From the NCBI RefSeq assembly GCF_001750145.1, contig NZ_CP015732.1:1612001-1676000 (forward strand): a stretch of 64,000 bases of DNA, given 5' to 3'. The first letter of the stretch is position 1, and each line of letters opens with the position of its first letter. The notes under the pieces were generated by a model. That model did not search any database, was not told the origin of the DNA, and saw only the letters and a list, made by a program, of their open reading frames with translations. The DNA comes from Arthrobacter sp. U41. GTDB taxonomy: Bacteria > Actinomycetota > Actinomycetes > Actinomycetales > Micrococcaceae. Both the position numbers and the translations under genes were made by a program. Shown piece by piece: positions 23,643 to 33,027 of this stretch.

Positions 23643-26390
23643 GTGGAGCAACTCCCCAGCCCCGGTGCGCCGCAACAGGAACCGCGGCCGGGGCTGGTGC
23701 TCGCACTGGAGCTGGTCGGCGCGGAGCTGCTTCCCGACGTCGGGGGCAAGGCTGCGAACCTTGGTGAACTGATACGGGCCCGGTTGCCGGTTCCGGCCGG
23801 TTTTTGCCTGACCACGCAGGCATACCGGCGTGCCACCGCGCCCGCCGGGCTCGACGCAGTCCATGCGGACCTGGCCTCGGCCGCCCCGGATGACCTTCCG
23901 GGGCTCGCCGGACTGGCTGCCGCTGCCCGCCGCGCGGTCCTGGCCGCGGACATTCCCGCGGACATTGCCGACGCCGTCCGCGACGCCTACACGGCGCTGG
24001 GAACGGACGTCCCGGTGGCGGTGCGCTCGTCCGCGACCGCCGAGGATCTGCCGTTCGCCAGCTTCGCCGGGCAGCAGGACACCTTCCTGAACGTTATCGG
24101 CCCCGACGCCGTCCTGGCTGCCGTCCGGCAGTGCTGGGCTTCGCTCTGGACGGACCGCGCCGTGAGCTACCGAGCCACCCAGGGGATCGGCCCCTCGACG
24201 GTGGCGCTGGCCTTGGTGGTCCAGCGGATGGTGGACGCAGCCGTGGCCGGGGTCCTTTTCACCGCCAATCCGGTCACCGGGAGGCGGCACGAGGCGGTCA
24301 TCGATGCCAGCCCCGGGCTCGGTGAGGCGGTGGTCTCCGGGGCGGTCAACCCGGACCACTTCGTCGTTGACAGCACCACGCAACGGATTCTTCAGCGCCG
24401 GATCGGGAGCAAAGCGGTGGCGATCCGGCCGCTGCCGGACGGGGGAACGGAACGGATCGACCTCGCCCGTGCCGGGCCGCAGCCGTGCCTGGACGATGCA
24501 CAGCTTGCGGCGCTGGAGCTCCTTGGCCGCCGTGCGGAGGCGCATTTCGGCGCGCCGCAGGACCTCGAATGGGCCATCGACGGCGGCGGACAGCTGTGGC
24601 TGACGCAGACGCGGCCCATCACGACCCTCTACCCGATGCCGGAGCGGCGGGGGATCCGGGCCGGGACACGCGTCTACCTGTGCTTCAGCCTGGCCCAGGG
24701 CCTGACCCGCCCACTGACCCCGATGGGGCTGGCAGGCTTCCGGCTGATTGCTTCGTCCGTGGCGCTCGCGGCGCATTTCGACGTCCCGGTTCCTCACGAG
24801 GGCCCGCCGCCGTATGTCCAGGCCGGTCAGCGCATGTTTTTCGACCTGACTCCGGTGGTGCGCAGCGCCCTCGGACGCGCGGTCGTGCCGCGGGTGTTCG
24901 ATGTGATGGAGGCCCGCTCCGCGGAGGTATTGCGCCGGCTGTTCACGGACCCGCGCTTTTCCGTCACCAACAGGTCCCCGTGGCGGGCGCTGCGCCACAT
25001 CGGCCCCGTGGCGGCGCGGGCCAGGGTCCCGGAGTCGCTGCTCCGCGCCCTGTTCCGGCCCGAGGCCGCGCTGCTTCGGGTGGACCGGTTCGGCGAACGG
25101 TTCCGGGCCGCCCTCGTCGTTCCGGCAGGGTCCACCCCGGCGCAGCGGCTGGACCACGTCGAACGGATCCTGGGGCAGGAGCTCTTCCCGGTGGTGCCCA
25201 ACATCCTGCCGCTGCCCGCCCTGGGCTTCGCCCTGCTGGCCGCCGCCGGCAGGCTGCTGGGACCAGGCGCCGGCACGGGGGCGCTGCAGCCGGTCCTGCG
25301 GGGACTTCCCAACAACGTGACCACCGAAATGGATCTGGAACTCTGGCGGCTTGCCTCCGTCATCCGGGCCGACGCCGGATCCGCAGCGGCGTTCGACGGC
25401 GCGGCAGTGCCGGAGCTGGTCCGCCGCTACCGCGCCCGTGAGCTACCCGCCGTCGTGCAGTCGGGACTGGCAGGCTTCCTGGGCCGCTACGGGCACCGGG
25501 CTGTGGCCGAAATCGATGTGGGGATGCCCCGCTGGTCCGACGACCCGGCCCATATCCTCGGAGTCCTGGCCAACTACCTGCGCCTGGAGGACCCCGGCCG
25601 GGCCCCGGACCGGCAGTTCAGCACGGCGGCACGCGAGGCCGAGTCGCAGGTGGAACGCCTTGCCGCCGCAGCAGGGGAGCGGAGCAGGCTCCGTGCGGCG
25701 CTGGTGCGTGCGGCCCTGAAACGCACCCGGATGTTCGCCGGGCTGCGGGAACTGCCGAAATACCACATCGTCGAAGCCCTGGCCGCCGTGCGCGGGCAGC
25801 TCCAGGCCATCGGGACGGAACTGGCCGCCGCCGGCCGCATCGCCGAAGCGGATGACGTCTTCTTCCTCGACCTGGCCGAGACCCGCCAGGGCCTCGCGGG
25901 GAAGCCCCTGCACAACGTCGTGGCGCAGCGCCGCGACGACTACGCCCGGGAACTGGGCCGCCGGCACATCCCGCGGGTGCTGCTCTCGGACGGGACGGAA
26001 CCGGAAGCACTGCAGGCCGCCGCCGGGGCGGATGCCGGACCCCCCGGGGTGCTGACCGGCACCCCGGCTTCGGCCGGGACGGTCAGTGCCGCGGCCCGCG
26101 TCATCCTGGAGCCGCAGGGTGCACATCTGGAGCCCGGTGAGATCCTGGTGGCACCCTCCACCGACCCGGGCTGGACGCCGCTGTTCCTCACCGCCGGCGG
26201 ACTGGTGATGGAAATGGGAGGACCCAACTCGCACGGCGCCGTCGTCGCCCGCGAGTACGGGATTCCCGCCGTGGTCGGGGTCCCCGACGCCACCTCGCTG
26301 ATTATCACCGGGCACCGCATCACGGTCGACGGCGCCGCCGGCACCGTTGTGCCCGTTCCCGGCGCAACCCAATCCGCCGTCCAGGGGTGA
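23643..26390 (+). CDS. PEP-synthase/rifampicin-phosphotransferase-like dikinase
   Basis: 915 residues. The ATP-grasp half has VGGKAANLGELIRARLPVPA and VRSSATAEDLPFASFAGQQD, then IQRMVDAAVAGVLFTANPVT-like phosphate-loop sequence and LEWAIDGGGQLWLTQTRPIT. A central helical region of about 400 residues follows. The C-terminus is a swivelling phosphohistidine domain with TDPGWTPLFLTAGGLVMEMG and GGPNSHGAVVAREYGIPAVV (His864). The order ATP-grasp, middle, His domain, with no PEP/pyruvate-binding TIM barrel after it, is that of rifampicin phosphotransferase rather than PEP synthase. The substrate of this homologue is unproven. The start is GTG 23643 with GGGAGG before it. Confidence 0.82.
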   Translation: MEQLPSPGAPQQEPRPGLVLALELVGAELLPDVGGKAANLGELIRARLPVPAGFCLTTQAYRRATAPAGLDAVHADLASAAPDDLPGLAGLAAAARRAVLAADIPADIADAVRDAYTALGTDVPVAVRSSATAEDLPFASFAGQQDTFLNVIGPDAVLAAVRQCWASLWTDRAVSYRATQGIGPSTVALALVVQRMVDAAVAGVLFTANPVTGRRHEAVIDASPGLGEAVVSGAVNPDHFVVDSTTQRILQRRIGSKAVAIRPLPDGGTERIDLARAGPQPCLDDAQLAALELLGRRAEAHFGAPQDLEWAIDGGGQLWLTQTRPITTLYPMPERRGIRAGTRVYLCFSLAQGLTRPLTPMGLAGFRLIASSVALAAHFDVPVPHEGPPPYVQAGQRMFFDLTPVVRSALGRAVVPRVFDVMEARSAEVLRRLFTDPRFSVTNRSPWRALRHIGPVAARARVPESLLRALFRPEAALLRVDRFGERFRAALVVPAGSTPAQRLDHVERILGQELFPVVPNILPLPALGFALLAAAGRLLGPGAGTGALQPVLRGLPNNVTTEMDLELWRLASVIRADAGSAAAFDGAAVPELVRRYRARELPAVVQSGLAGFLGRYGHRAVAEIDVGMPRWSDDPAHILGVLANYLRLEDPGRAPDRQFSTAAREAESQVERLAAAAGERSRLRAALVRAALKRTRMFAGLRELPKYHIVEALAAVRGQLQAIGTELAAAGRIAEADDVFFLDLAETRQGLAGKPLHNVVAQRRDDYARELGRRHIPRVLLSDGTEPEALQAAAGADAGPPGVLTGTPASAGTVSAAARVILEPQGAHLEPGEILVAPSTDPGWTPLFLTAGGLVMEMGGPNSHGAVVAREYGIPAVVGVPDATSLIITGHRITVDGAAGTVVPVPGATQSAVQG

Positions 26391-26450
26391 AGCGGGCCGC
26401 TTCCGGGCGTAATGTTGAATCATGAACTGCAAGGTTGGAGCGCGGTCACA

Positions 26451-27611
26451 ATGACCCGCAAATGGCTGCGTTGGATTCCCGCCGCGGCGGTGCCCGCTGT
26501 GATCGCGGCCGGCGCCCTGTCCGGATCCCTTCCCGCGAGCGCCGGAGACCCGCTGCCGGAGAAGACACCTCAGCAGGTGCTGCTGATGATCGCCGAGCAC
26601 GGAGAGAAGTCCCTGTCCGGGACGCTGGAACAGAGCTCCCAGATCGGCCTGCCGGAACTTCCGAAATCCGGGCCCGGCGCGGGGTCCCCGGAGACGGCCT
26701 GGCTGGAACTGCTGACCGGACCCCACACCGCCCGCGTCTACCTTGACGGGCCGGGGAAGGCCCGGGTGCAGGTCCTGGACCGGATGGCGGAGCGGGATGC
26801 GGTCAGGAACGGCAACGACCTGTGGTTCTACAACTCCAAGGACAACACGGCCGCGCACGCCCAGCTTCCTGCCGGTGCTGCCGACCGCCACGTGGCCCGC
26901 CCCGGAACGCCGACCCCCGGGGAGTTGGTTGACAAGCTGCTCGCCAAACTCGACGCCAGCACCGAGGTCACCGTCGGCCCGGACGCCGAGGTGGCCGGAC
27001 GCGCGGCCTATAACCTCGTGCTCACCCCGAAGTCGGACGTCACGCTCCTGGATTCCATCGCCATCGCGGTGGACGGCGAAAGCGGACTGCCGCTCGGCGT
27101 CGAACTGAAGGCCCGCGGACAGTCCGAACCCGCCTTCAACGTCGCTTTCACGAGCCTCAAGCTTGAGGCCCCGGAGTCCTCCATCTTCAACTTCACCCCG
27201 CCGCCGGGAGCCACCGTGGAGGAAATCCCGGTGCCGGACCATCAGGCCATCGCCGGCACCCCGCCGCCGGACCCGGCCACAGCGAAGGCCGCAAAGCGGC
27301 CCGCCGTCACCGGAAGCGGCTGGGAATCGGTGCTCGAATTCCCGGCGGGTACCATGGCGCTTCCAGGCCGAACCCCGCCTCAGACCGGAGCGCCGGACCC
27401 GGAGACCGCCAACCCGCTGCAGCCTGACCCCTCCGACCCGGAGGGAACCCGGTCCGGCGCCGCCGCCCTGCTGGAGCAGGCCGCAGTAGCCGTCCCGGGC
27501 GGACGGCTCGTGTCCACGTCGCTGGTGAACGTGCTGATCCTCGACGACGGGCGTGTCCTCGCCGGTTCCGTGCCGTTGGAGCGGCTGCAGGCCGCCGCCA
27601 CGGCGCGGTGA
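26451..27611 (+). CDS. Exported LolA/DUF2092-like lipoprotein-carrier-fold protein
   Basis: A signal sequence (MTRKWLRWIPAAAVPAVIAA, ending near SLPASA) leads into an exported protein of 386 residues. Repeated half-barrel strands follow, of the kind LWFYNSKDNTAAHA, YNLVLTPKSDVTLLDSIAIA, DGESGLPLGVELKARGQ and SIFNFTPPPGATVEEIPVP, as in LolA-like and MucB/RseB-like folds. The C-terminal 120 residues are Pro-rich, ending VLILDDGRVLAGSVPLERLQ. In actinobacteria such genes commonly precede an ABC exporter, as here (27631-29551). A role in moving or sensing lipids or lipoproteins outside the membrane is inferred. Confidence 0.78.
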   Translation: MTRKWLRWIPAAAVPAVIAAGALSGSLPASAGDPLPEKTPQQVLLMIAEHGEKSLSGTLEQSSQIGLPELPKSGPGAGSPETAWLELLTGPHTARVYLDGPGKARVQVLDRMAERDAVRNGNDLWFYNSKDNTAAHAQLPAGAADRHVARPGTPTPGELVDKLLAKLDASTEVTVGPDAEVAGRAAYNLVLTPKSDVTLLDSIAIAVDGESGLPLGVELKARGQSEPAFNVAFTSLKLEAPESSIFNFTPPPGATVEEIPVPDHQAIAGTPPPDPATAKAAKRPAVTGSGWESVLEFPAGTMALPGRTPPQTGAPDPETANPLQPDPSDPEGTRSGAAALLEQAAVAVPGGRLVSTSLVNVLILDDGRVLAGSVPLERLQAAATAR

Positions 27612-27630
27612 ACCACCCGGTGACCGCCGC

Positions 27631-28644
27631 GTGACCGCCGTCGGGGAGGGGACGGAACTCAGCATCGAGACCTCCGGTCTCAGCAAGCGCTTCGGCCACC
27701 AGTTGGCAGTCGACGGCGTCGATCTTGCCGTGCCGAAGGGCTCGGTCTTCGGCTTCCTGGGCCCCAACGGCTCAGGCAAGACCACCACGATCCGGCTCAT
27801 GCTCGGACTCGCCACGGCCACGTCCGGCTCGGTCCGGCTCTTCGGCCAGGAGATGCCGCAGCGGCTGCACCAGGTGCTGCCCCGCGTGGGCGCCCTGGTG
27901 GAGGGGCCGGCCTTTTACCCTTTCCTCTCCGGCGCGGCCAACCTGCACCGCTTCGACGCCGCGGACCCCCAGGTTTCCGCAGCCACCCGGAAAGCCCGGG
28001 TCCAGTCGGCGCTGGAGCGCGTGGGGCTGACGCACGCGGCCGACAAGAAAGTCCGGGCCTATTCGCTGGGGATGAAGCAGCGGCTGGGCATCGCCAACGC
28101 TCTGCTGGCGCCGCGCGAACTCCTGGTCCTGGACGAACCGACCAACGGACTCGATCCGCAGGGCACCCGGGAGGTCCGCAGCCTGGTGCGCTCGCTCGCG
28201 GCCGACGGCGCCACGGTGTTTGTCTCCAGCCATCTGCTGGCCGAGGTGGAACAGATCTGCACGCACGCGGCCATCATGAGCGCGGGACGGCTGGTTGCCC
28301 AGGGGACGCTTGCGGAGCTCCGGCAGGCAGGGCAGGCCCGGATCCGGGTGCTGACGCCCGACGCCGGGACCGCGACGGAGGTGCTGGCCCGGCTGGGCCT
28401 GAGCGCGGCCGTGGACGGCCCGGCCGGCGCCAGGGTGCCCGGCGGCACGGATTCCAACGGTGCCGGCGAAGTGCTCTACGCGCCGCTTCCCGCAGGGGCG
28501 GGCACCGGAGGCCCGGCGCCGGAGGCGGTTGTGGCCGCCCTGGTGGCGGCCGGCGTCCGGGTCCGGGGCTTCGCGGCCGAACAGGTCAGCCTGGAGGAGC
28601 GCTTTGTGGCACTGACGGGGGAGGGCTTCGACGTTGTCCAATAA
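27631..28644 (+). CDS. ABC transporter ATP-binding protein
   Basis: A DrrA/CcmA-type ATPase. Walker A is GPNGSGKTT (residues about 46-54), the Q-loop region lies around PRVGALVEGPAFYPF, the signature region is YSLGMKQRLGIANALL, and Walker B is LLVLDEPTNGLDP. SSHLLAEVEQICTHAAIM provides the H-loop. The C-terminal 100 residues form the usual accessory domain. I place the start at GTG 27631 (TAVGEGTELSIETSGLSKRF); the upstream frame overlaps the LolA-like gene. The next gene is its permease, overlapping by 11 bases. The exported substrate is unknown. Confidence 0.92.
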   Translation: MTAVGEGTELSIETSGLSKRFGHQLAVDGVDLAVPKGSVFGFLGPNGSGKTTTIRLMLGLATATSGSVRLFGQEMPQRLHQVLPRVGALVEGPAFYPFLSGAANLHRFDAADPQVSAATRKARVQSALERVGLTHAADKKVRAYSLGMKQRLGIANALLAPRELLVLDEPTNGLDPQGTREVRSLVRSLAADGATVFVSSHLLAEVEQICTHAAIMSAGRLVAQGTLAELRQAGQARIRVLTPDAGTATEVLARLGLSAAVDGPAGARVPGGTDSNGAGEVLYAPLPAGAGTGGPAPEAVVAALVAAGVRVRGFAAEQVSLEERFVALTGEGFDVVQ

Positions 28645-29551
28645 AGAATCCGGTACCGGCGAAAGGGCCCCGGCGGGTGGAAACCCCGGTCCCGGCCGCG
28701 GCGGCGGCCCGGGCGCGGCATCCACCCGGCAGGGCCGGCAGGGGCGCGGTCTGCTCGCGTCCGAACTCGGGGTGCTGTTCCGCCGCCGCAGGACCTGGGC
28801 CATGCTGTGTGCGCTGGCGGCCATTCCGATCCTGATCGCCGTGGCGGTCCGGCTGTCCTCCGCGGTTCCGGCCGGCCGGGGTCCGGCGTTCCTGGACCGG
28901 ATTTCGCAGAACGGCCTGTTCGTCGGCGTGACCGCCATGCTGGTGTCCGTTCCACTGTTCCTGCCGCTGACCGTGGGGGTGGTGGCGGGGGATACCGTGG
29001 CCGGCGAGGCCGGGCTGGGAACCCTGCGCTACCTTCTGGTGGCGCCCGCGGGCCGGGTCCGGCTGCTGCTCGTGAAATACGCGGGGGCGGTGGCCTTCGC
29101 GGTCGCGGCGCCGCTCGTGGTGGCTCTGGTCGGGGCCGGGATCGGCGCGGCGCTCTTCCCGGTGGGGCCGGTTACGCTGCTCTCCGGGGACTCGATCGGA
29201 GCGGCCGAGGCCTTGCTGAGGCTGCTGCTGATTGCCGCCTACCTTGCCGTCTCCCTGCTGGGCCTGTCGGCGATCGGGCTCTTTATGTCCACGCTCACGG
29301 ACGTCCCCGTGGGAGCGATGGCGTCCACGGTCGTGCTCTCGGTGGTTTCGCAGGTCCTCGACGCGCTGCCGCAGCTGGAGTGGCTGCACCCGTGGCTGTT
29401 CAGCCACTACTGGCTGGACTTCGCGGACCTGCTCCGGCAACCCGTCGCCTGGGATTCCTTCCTCACCAACTCGCTGCTGCAGGGCGGCTACGTCGCCGTT
29501 TTCGGCGCGCTCGCCTACGGCCGGTTCGTCACGAAGGACGTGCTGTCCTAG
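28634..29551 (+). CDS. ABC transporter permease (ABC-2 type)
   Basis: 305 residues with a Gly/Pro-rich N-terminal tail of about 40 residues. About six transmembrane helices follow, starting with RTWAMLCALAAIPILIAVAV. The region VVAGDTVAGEAGLGTLRYLL and VAPAGRVRLLLVKYAG is the typical ABC-2 permease amphipathic loop. TTG 28634 follows GGGGAGGG and overlaps the ATPase stop, so translation is coupled. With the LolA-like gene it makes a three-gene export unit. Confidence 0.88.
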   Translation: MSNKESGTGERAPAGGNPGPGRGGGPGAASTRQGRQGRGLLASELGVLFRRRRTWAMLCALAAIPILIAVAVRLSSAVPAGRGPAFLDRISQNGLFVGVTAMLVSVPLFLPLTVGVVAGDTVAGEAGLGTLRYLLVAPAGRVRLLLVKYAGAVAFAVAAPLVVALVGAGIGAALFPVGPVTLLSGDSIGAAEALLRLLLIAAYLAVSLLGLSAIGLFMSTLTDVPVGAMASTVVLSVVSQVLDALPQLEWLHPWLFSHYWLDFADLLRQPVAWDSFLTNSLLQGGYVAVFGALAYGRFVTKDVLS

Positions 29552-29566
29552 GGTGCAGTTCCCGGC

Positions 29567-30493
29567 TCAGGCGTGCTGGTGCGATTCGTGCTCGGCGTGG
29601 GAGACCGGCTCCAGCTGGAAGGTGCAGTGCTCGGTGTCGAAGTGCGAGCCCAGGCAGCTGACCAGCTTGTCCAGGACCTGGTCGGCGCCGCGGGCACCCA
29701 ACGCCGCATCCTCCACCACCACATGGGCGGAAAACACGGGCACGCCCGAGGTGATGGTCCAGATGTGGATGTCGTGCACGGACACCACACCCTCCACGGA
29801 CAGGATGTGCTCGCGGATCAGCTGCACTTCCACGCCCTTGGGCGTCGCCTCGAGCAGCACGTCCACCACATCGCGGAGCAGGTGCCACGCCCGCGGGAGG
29901 ATCATCAGCGCAATCACGATCGAGGCGATGGTGTCCGCGGCCTGGTAGCCGGTGACCATGATGACCACGGCGGCGGCGATCACGGCGAAGGAGCCGAGCA
30001 GGTCGCCCAGGACCTCGAGGTAGGCGCCGCGGACGTTGAGGCTCTCCTTTTGGGCGCCCCGGAGGATCAGCAGGGACACGAGGTTGGCGACGGCGCCGAG
30101 GACGGCCGCGTAAAGCATGACGTCGGTTTGTACCTCGGGGGCGGAGCCGAACCGGCGGACGGCCTCCGTGAAGATGACCACCGAGATGACGATCAGCACC
30201 AGGGCGTTGGCCAGGGCGGCCAGCACCTCGGCTCGCTGGTAGCCGTAGGTGCGCAGGTCGCTCGCCGGCCGGGCGGCGATCCAGGCGGCCAGCAGGGCGA
30301 TGAAGACTCCGGCCGCGTCGGAAAGCATGTGGCCGGCGTCGGCCAGCAGTGCCAGGGACCCGGAAATCAGCGCGCCGATAATCTGGATCAGGACGACGGT
30401 GAGGGTGATGGCCAGCACGGCGATCAGGCGCTTCCGGTGCTTTGCGGTGCCGGTGGCCGAGATGCCGTGCGAGTGGCTGTGGTCGTGTCCCAT
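29567..30493 (-). CDS. Cation diffusion facilitator metal exporter
   Basis: 308 residues. The His-rich N-terminus MGHDHSHSHG precedes six transmembrane helices. The metal site has HxxxD-type pairs in LLADAGHMLSDAAGVFIAL (helix II) and EVLGDLLGSFAVIAAAVVIM (helix V). A cytoplasmic ferredoxin-like domain (VEVQLIREHILSVEGVVSVH and DIHIWTITSGVPVFSAHV) follows, with His at the C-terminus (HESHQHA). This is the CzcD/ZitB type, which exports Zn2+ (possibly Cd2+, Co2+) in exchange for protons. It is monocistronic, convergent with the ABC permease. Confidence 0.93.
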   Translation of the reverse strand: MGHDHSHSHGISATGTAKHRKRLIAVLAITLTVVLIQIIGALISGSLALLADAGHMLSDAAGVFIALLAAWIAARPASDLRTYGYQRAEVLAALANALVLIVISVVIFTEAVRRFGSAPEVQTDVMLYAAVLGAVANLVSLLILRGAQKESLNVRGAYLEVLGDLLGSFAVIAAAVVIMVTGYQAADTIASIVIALMILPRAWHLLRDVVDVLLEATPKGVEVQLIREHILSVEGVVSVHDIHIWTITSGVPVFSAHVVVEDAALGARGADQVLDKLVSCLGSHFDTEHCTFQLEPVSHAEHESHQHA

Positions 30494-30503
30494 GCCTACT
30501 AGG

Positions 30504-30956
30504 CTAGCCCCAGCCGAGCTCGTGCAGGCGGTCGTCGCTGATGCCGAAGTGGTGCGCGATCTCGTGGACCACGGTGATCGTCACCTCCTCGATCACGTCC
30601 TCGCGCGATTCGCAGATGTCCAGGATCGGCTGGCGGTAGATGGTGATCCGGTCCGGCAGCGAGCCGGCGTCCCACCACGAGTCCCGTTCGGTCAGCGGAA
30701 CACCCTCGTACAGGCCCAGCAGAACGGTGTCCGGGTCCTCGCCGGGCTGCGGCGTGTAGTCATCCTCGATGAAGATGGCAACGTTGTTCATGGTCTTGGC
30801 GAGGTCCGGGGGGATCCGGTCGAGGGCATCGCTCACTGCGGCCTCGAAGTCGGTTTCGGACATCGGGAACGGTGTGTGATCGTGGCCGTCGCCGTTCCCG
30901 CCGTCGTCCGGGCTGTCCGGGATGATTGGCAGGCCTGGCGGCAGGGAGGCGGGCAT
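30504..30956 (-). CDS. Zincin-like metallopeptidase (PF06262 type)
   Basis: A small protein of 150 residues (or 119 if it starts at MSETDFEAAVSDALDRIPPD). It ends with the zinc motif VTVVHEIAHHFGISDDRLHE, that is HEIAH plus a downstream Glu. IFIEDDYTPQPGEDPDTVLL and LLGLYEGVPLTERD precede it. These minimal zincins are common in actinobacteria and their substrate is unknown. The extra Pro/Gly/His-rich leader up to 30956 is poorly conserved in character, so the shorter start is possible. Neither start has a strong Shine-Dalgarno. Confidence 0.85.
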   Translation of the reverse strand: MPASLPPGLPIIPDSPDDGGNGDGHDHTPFPMSETDFEAAVSDALDRIPPDLAKTMNNVAIFIEDDYTPQPGEDPDTVLLGLYEGVPLTERDSWWDAGSLPDRITIYRQPILDICESREDVIEEVTITVVHEIAHHFGISDDRLHELGWG

Positions 30957-30977
30957 AGCTGAAACTCTAGCCCCGAA

Positions 30978-31979
30978 TCAGCGGGACCGGCGCCGGGTCA
31001 GCCCCACGCCGACGAGGCAGATGGCGCCGCCGACCAGTCCCCAGACCGTGGGGATCTCGCCGAGCACCAGCCAGGAGATCAGGATCGTGGTGCCGGGCAC
31101 CAGGTAGGTGGTGGCGGCCAGCCGGCCGGCGTCGATCAGGGACAGCGCATAGGCCCAGGTGGTGAACGCGACGGCGGTGGGAAAGACGCCGAGGTAGGCA
31201 AGTCCCAGGGTGGCCGGCAGCGGGGCCGCCTGCAGTTCGGAGACCAGCTGGCCGCTGAAGGGCAGGCAGCAGACGGCCCCGACCATGATCCCGAACCAGG
31301 TGGCCTGGGCCGCGGGGAATTTCCGCAGCACGGGCTTCTGCACGATGACACTCACCGCGGCGAGGGCGGCCGCCAGCAGGCAGAGCAGCACCCCGGCGAC
31401 GTCCGCCGTCGACCGCTGGCCGGAGCCGAGCGCGATCAACGCGACCCCGCCGAACGCGACGAGGCTGCCGATAATCAGCCAGCGCGGGAAGCCCTCCTTG
31501 AGGATGACGCCGGCCATGATGGCGACCAGGATCGGGTTGACGTTGATCAGCAGGGCGGCCGTGCCGGCATCGAGGAGGTGTTCGGCGGCGTTTAGCGCCA
31601 CGTTGTAGCCGCCGAACCACATGACGCCGTAGGCCAGGATGGGCCACCATTCCCGGCCCCGGGGGATACTGCCGGGCCTGCGGTTCTTGCTCAGTTGGGG
31701 CAGCACCACAAGGCCGAGCACGACGGCGGCAATCGCCAGCCGGCCCAGGGTCAGGGAACCGGGGGAGAAGCTGGGACCGACGGCCCGGATGCCCACAAAG
31801 GCCGACGCCCACAGCACCACGGTGACTACCACGGCGGCGATGCCGAGCCTGCTGATCCGGCCCGGCGGCAGGGCCTGCCTTGCGGCGCGGGCGGCGGGAG
31901 CGTGCGGCGGCACGTCGTGGGTGCCGTCCGGGTGGGTGCTGTCCGGGTGCGGGGAGCCTGTCGGGGCGGTTGTGGCCAT
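30978..31979 (-). CDS. EamA-family (DMT) transporter
   Basis: A Pro/His-rich cytoplasmic tail of about 35 residues precedes ten hydrophobic helices in two EamA repeats. The first begins GIAAVVVTVVLWASAFVGIR and the second runs from about FGIMVGAVCCLPFSGQLVSE through LVPGTTILISWLVLGEIPTV and IPTVWGLVGGAICLVGVGLT. The protein is a likely drug/metabolite or amino-acid exporter in the inner membrane. It ends TRRRSR. The next gene on the same strand (LysG-like, 32077) starts well upstream, so this gene is probably independent. The substrate is not predictable. Confidence 0.88.
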   Translation of the reverse strand: MATTAPTGSPHPDSTHPDGTHDVPPHAPAARAARQALPPGRISRLGIAAVVVTVVLWASAFVGIRAVGPSFSPGSLTLGRLAIAAVVLGLVVLPQLSKNRRPGSIPRGREWWPILAYGVMWFGGYNVALNAAEHLLDAGTAALLINVNPILVAIMAGVILKEGFPRWLIIGSLVAFGGVALIALGSGQRSTADVAGVLLCLLAAALAAVSVIVQKPVLRKFPAAQATWFGIMVGAVCCLPFSGQLVSELQAAPLPATLGLAYLGVFPTAVAFTTWAYALSLIDAGRLAATTYLVPGTTILISWLVLGEIPTVWGLVGGAICLVGVGLTRRRSR

Positions 31980-32076
31980 GCTGCCAATCTAGTCCGCGCA
32001 GCGGCCCGGGGACTGGCGGGAATCGGTCACGTCTGCTCGAATTTCTGCCAAAAGCGGCGCGGCCGCCCCTGCGGGC

Positions 32077-32958
32077 TCACCGGAGCGGGCGTGCGGCGGC
32101 CTGGATTGCGGCGGCGACCTCGTCGAGGGCAGCCGATCCGTGCCGCCACTGCTGCCAGTGCAGCGGCACGTCCACGTGCGCCGCGGGGTCCAGGGGGACC
32201 AGTGTGCGGCGCCTCAGCTCCTCCGAGACCTCGATTTCCGGGAGCAGTCCCCAGCCCATGCCCCAGCGGATGGCCTCGCCGAACTCGTGGGCGGCCGGGA
32301 CATAATGCCGGGGCGGCTGGAGTGCTTTGCGGCTCACGGAGCGCAGGTACCGGTCCTGCAGGTCGTCCTTGCGGTCGAAGATGATCACCGGGGCGGCGGC
32401 GAGCGCATCCACCGTTGCCCCGCCGGGGAACCACCGGGCGGCGAAGGCCGGGGTGCAGACCGGCAGGTAGCGCATGACTCCCAGGCGCCGGGAGGAACAG
32501 CCCGGCGCCGCCTTCGCCGTGGTGGTGATGGCTGCGGCTGCGGCGCCGCTGCGCAGGAGCTCCAACGAGTAGTCCTGGTCCTCTCGCAGGATCTCCAGCT
32601 GGACCTTGTCCGCCGCGGCCGCCAGCCCGGGCAGTGCCCAGGTGTGCAGGGAATCGCTGTTGATGACCAGGGTCAGCCGGACACTGGCGGGCTGCGCGCC
32701 GGGCTCCAGTTCTTCGGCCAGATCGGCGGAGAGCATGTCGAGCTGCCGCGCGTACCGCACCACCGCCTGGCCGGAGGGGGTGAGTTCAACGGGGCGGGTC
32801 CGTTTCAACACCGGCCGGCCGACGGCCACTTCGAGGGCACGGACGCGCTGGCTCACGGCCGAGGCTGTGATCAGAAGGTGGCCGGCGGCTGCCTCGAAGC
32901 TTCCGTGGGCCACGATGGCCGCGAGCGTCCGGGCCTGGTCAGGGTGAATGTCGATCAT
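32077..32958 (-). CDS. lysG: LysR-type regulator of lysine/arginine export (LysG/ArgP type)
   Basis: 293 residues. IDIHPDQARTLAAIVAHGSF and HLLITASAVSQRVRALEVAV form the winged HTH, with spacing and wording typical of the ArgP/IciA/LysG branch. The effector domain includes LTLVINSDSLHTWALPGLAA, the basic-amino-acid sensor region. It is divergent from the LysE-type exporter gene with only about 70 bases between starts, the same layout as lysG-lysE of Corynebacterium. It should activate the exporter when lysine or arginine accumulates. The gene symbol rests on this arrangement. Confidence 0.88.
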   Translation of the reverse strand: MIDIHPDQARTLAAIVAHGSFEAAAGHLLITASAVSQRVRALEVAVGRPVLKRTRPVELTPSGQAVVRYARQLDMLSADLAEELEPGAQPASVRLTLVINSDSLHTWALPGLAAAADKVQLEILREDQDYSLELLRSGAAAAAITTTAKAAPGCSSRRLGVMRYLPVCTPAFAARWFPGGATVDALAAAPVIIFDRKDDLQDRYLRSVSRKALQPPRHYVPAAHEFGEAIRWGMGWGLLPEIEVSEELRRRTLVPLDPAAHVDVPLHWQQWRHGSAALDEVAAAIQAAARPLR

Positions 32959-33027
32959 TAGCCCATCTTATGTTGGCCCAGAATGATTAAGTGGCTTCAT
33001 GTTTCTGAGCCCTCTAGCGTGGAACCC

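Noticed and set aside
25443..27821. 792-codon open frame opposite the dikinase and LolA-like genes
   Set aside because: It crosses three real plus-strand genes, has no domain, and has the composition of reverse-strand GC-biased sequence.
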